This document shows positions 13,650-14,165 of a stretch of 14,165 bases of DNA, one piece after another. The position numbers were made by a program, and so were the translations under genes. How positions within the stretch are numbered: the first letter of the stretch is position 1; each line of letters opens with the position of its first letter. The notes below the pieces were generated by a model. It was given only the letters and a program-made list of their open reading frames with translations, did not search any database and was not told the DNA's origin. Source of the stretch: CAYUAG01 sp046483025 (GTDB taxonomy: Bacteria; Zhuqueibacterota; QNDG01; CAYUAG01); contig JAWODZ010000180.1 of NCBI GenBank assembly GCA_046483025.1, positions 1 through 14,165 of the forward strand, written 5' to 3'.

Positions 13650-13737
13650 TGATTTTCAAAAATAATATCACAAAAAAGGCTCCCCTGATAAGGGAAGATT
13701 AAGAGAGGTTTATCAAACATATTATTTTTGAAAATCA
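13650..13737. repeat. 19-bp perfect inverted repeat with a 50-bp core
   Basis: Positions 13650-13668 and 13719-13737 are perfect reverse complements (inner 18 bp: GATTTTCAAAAATAATAT). On the left the GATTT next to the arm is duplicated, so CTGATTT occurs again just outside. The 50-bp core contains a minus-strand intrinsic terminator. The arms are too long and A+T-rich for a simple terminator stem; a MITE-like element is possible. Confidence 0.75.
13672..13697 (-). terminator. Rho-independent terminator (minus strand)
   Basis: On the minus strand CTTCCCT-TATC-AGGGGAG forms a 7-bp stem (one G-U pair) with a four-base loop at 13680-13697, followed by CC and six T (13672-13677). It would end transcription coming from the intron side, before putP. 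It sits entirely within the loop of the 19-bp inverted repeat. Confidence 0.65.
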
Positions 13738-13784
13738 GCGGTACTGATCTCTAAGTTCTCAAGCTTTTAACCCCGTTTTATCTT

Positions 13785-13870
13785 GTCGAGTAGACACGTC
13801 GTCCCCCTATGTTTATTTTATTAGACTCCGTGTTCTAATAGTTCACATAAGAACACTCGTGCCCCTCACA
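13785..13870 (-). ncRNA. Group II intron domain VI, unusually long
   Basis: The basal stem can form between GGCACG and CGTGTC (one G-U pair), followed by the branch-point TACTCGAC. The segment from the end of domain V to the 3' splice site is 86 bases. Related bacterial introns usually have about 40-45. The extra bases include a GTGTTC/GAACAC hairpin and an A-rich stretch. Boundaries are inferred from pattern only. Confidence 0.55.
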
Positions 13871-13903
13871 GAACCGGACCTGTGAATTTCCCACATCCGG
13901 CTC
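13871..13903 (-). ncRNA. Group II intron domain V
   Basis: This 33-base catalytic hairpin starts GAGCCGGA and ends TCCGGTTC, which pair over 8 bp with one G-U. The AGC catalytic triad is present near the 5' end. A two-base bulge (GG) separates the lower stem from the upper stem TGTG/CACA, which is capped by a GAAA-type loop. This layout matches domain V of bacterial group II introns such as Ll.LtrB. Confidence 0.88.
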
Positions 13904-13914
13904 TTCAGTTTAAC

Positions 13915-14148
13915 TCACCATTTCGACGACGCATAAAAACTATGTACTATCCTCGGTTTCGGCAATGGGTAACGCTCAAGATATCTCGAAAATTCATCCC
14001 AGTTCATCCTGCGTATCTGACTGCATCGATTTAACCATTTCCATACCAAACGTATTGTATACCGGTAGAACCGCTCTATACCCTTAAAATTCTCACTTAC
14101 TCCATAATACTGAAAGTATCCTCGGAGCTTTGCTGCCAAAACCTTCAT
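13915..14148 (-). pseudogene. Group II intron maturase (LtrA-like), C-terminal fragment
   Basis: The 77 residues readable from ATG at 14146-14148 are the maturase/X-domain end of a group II intron-encoded reverse transcriptase: KLRGYFQYYGVSEN (7-20), FYRYTIRLVWKWLNRCSQ (27-44), the W-x-x-F region and YPLPKPRIVHSFY (60-72). In intact proteins the RT domains precede this without a break. Here a TAA (14155-14157) stands in frame two codons before the ATG. In the frame that is shifted by one base, the edge reads IKTKEL, which would join MKVLAAKLRG smoothly if one base were restored. I therefore suspect a single-base frameshift in an inactivated or trans-dependent intron. With only 17 bases upstream the alternative of a sequence error or a different start remains open. 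Confidence 0.75.
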
Positions 14149-14165
14149 AACTCTTTAGTCTTTAT

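Larger units (their letters stand above)
13785..14165 (-). mobile_element. Group II intron, 3' part (continues past the window end)
   Basis: Reading on the minus strand, the order is maturase C-terminus, TGA, an 11-base gap, domain V (13903-13871), domain VI (13870-13785), and the 3' end CTACTCGAC. The terminal AC fits the AY rule, and the A of CTACTCGAC is seven bases from the end, where the bulged branch-point A is expected. The 5' part (domains I-IV and the reverse transcriptase core) lies outside the window. The intron sits in non-coding DNA, 48 bp from the 19-bp inverted repeat. Confidence 0.85.

Noticed and set aside
13650..13737. CRISPR repeat
   Set aside because: There are only two arms, they are inverted and not direct, and there are no regular spacers or cas genes.

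Overview
The window looks like a chromosomal segment of a Gram-negative bacterium of moderate GC, most likely from the Bacteroidota or a neighbouring phylum of the FCB group (Calditrichota, KSB1, Cloacimonadota). This is inferred from the roughly 800-residue MacB/FtsX permeases that start MFKNYLK and end NPVESLRYE, the free-standing four-helix-bundle (S23-like) gene, a GxxExxY relic, and intergenic DNA rich in degenerate repeats. It is not a firm taxonomic call.

Positions 1-8547 (+ strand) hold an ABC export locus. It has the C-terminal part of a LolD/MacB-type ATPase, a small AT-rich four-helix-bundle gene inserted after it, and three consecutive, divergent ~785-797-residue permeases. One ATPase probably serves all three. 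Permeases 1 and 2 share an identical 36-bp leader that includes the ribosome binding site. All three share almost the same 26 nucleotides at their 3' ends. The spacer after permease 1 carries a relic of a GxxExxY gene.

Positions 8692-13335 (- strand) hold a convergent set: a YegS/DagK-type lipid kinase started by TTG, an SSS-family sodium:solute symporter of unknown substrate, and a close PutP-type sodium/proline symporter. The two symporters are separated by about 700 bp of non-coding mosaic: a degenerate hexamer array, a 97-bp three-hairpin element and several inverted repeats.

Positions 13336-14165 contain repeat-rich spacer, a 19-bp inverted repeat whose loop holds a minus-strand intrinsic terminator, and the 3' end of a group II intron on the minus strand. 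The intron part shows the maturase C-terminus, domain V and an unusually long domain VI, and it continues past the window end. The maturase frame is probably broken close to the edge.

The most interesting theme is the spacer DNA. Several spacers follow the same plan: a family of short degenerate repeats, then a core, then the same repeat family inverted. The core is a four-helix-bundle gene in one place, a GxxExxY relic in another, a ~70-bp non-coding core present twice, or almost nothing. This suggests a set of small repeat-bracketed cassettes, not random spacer.
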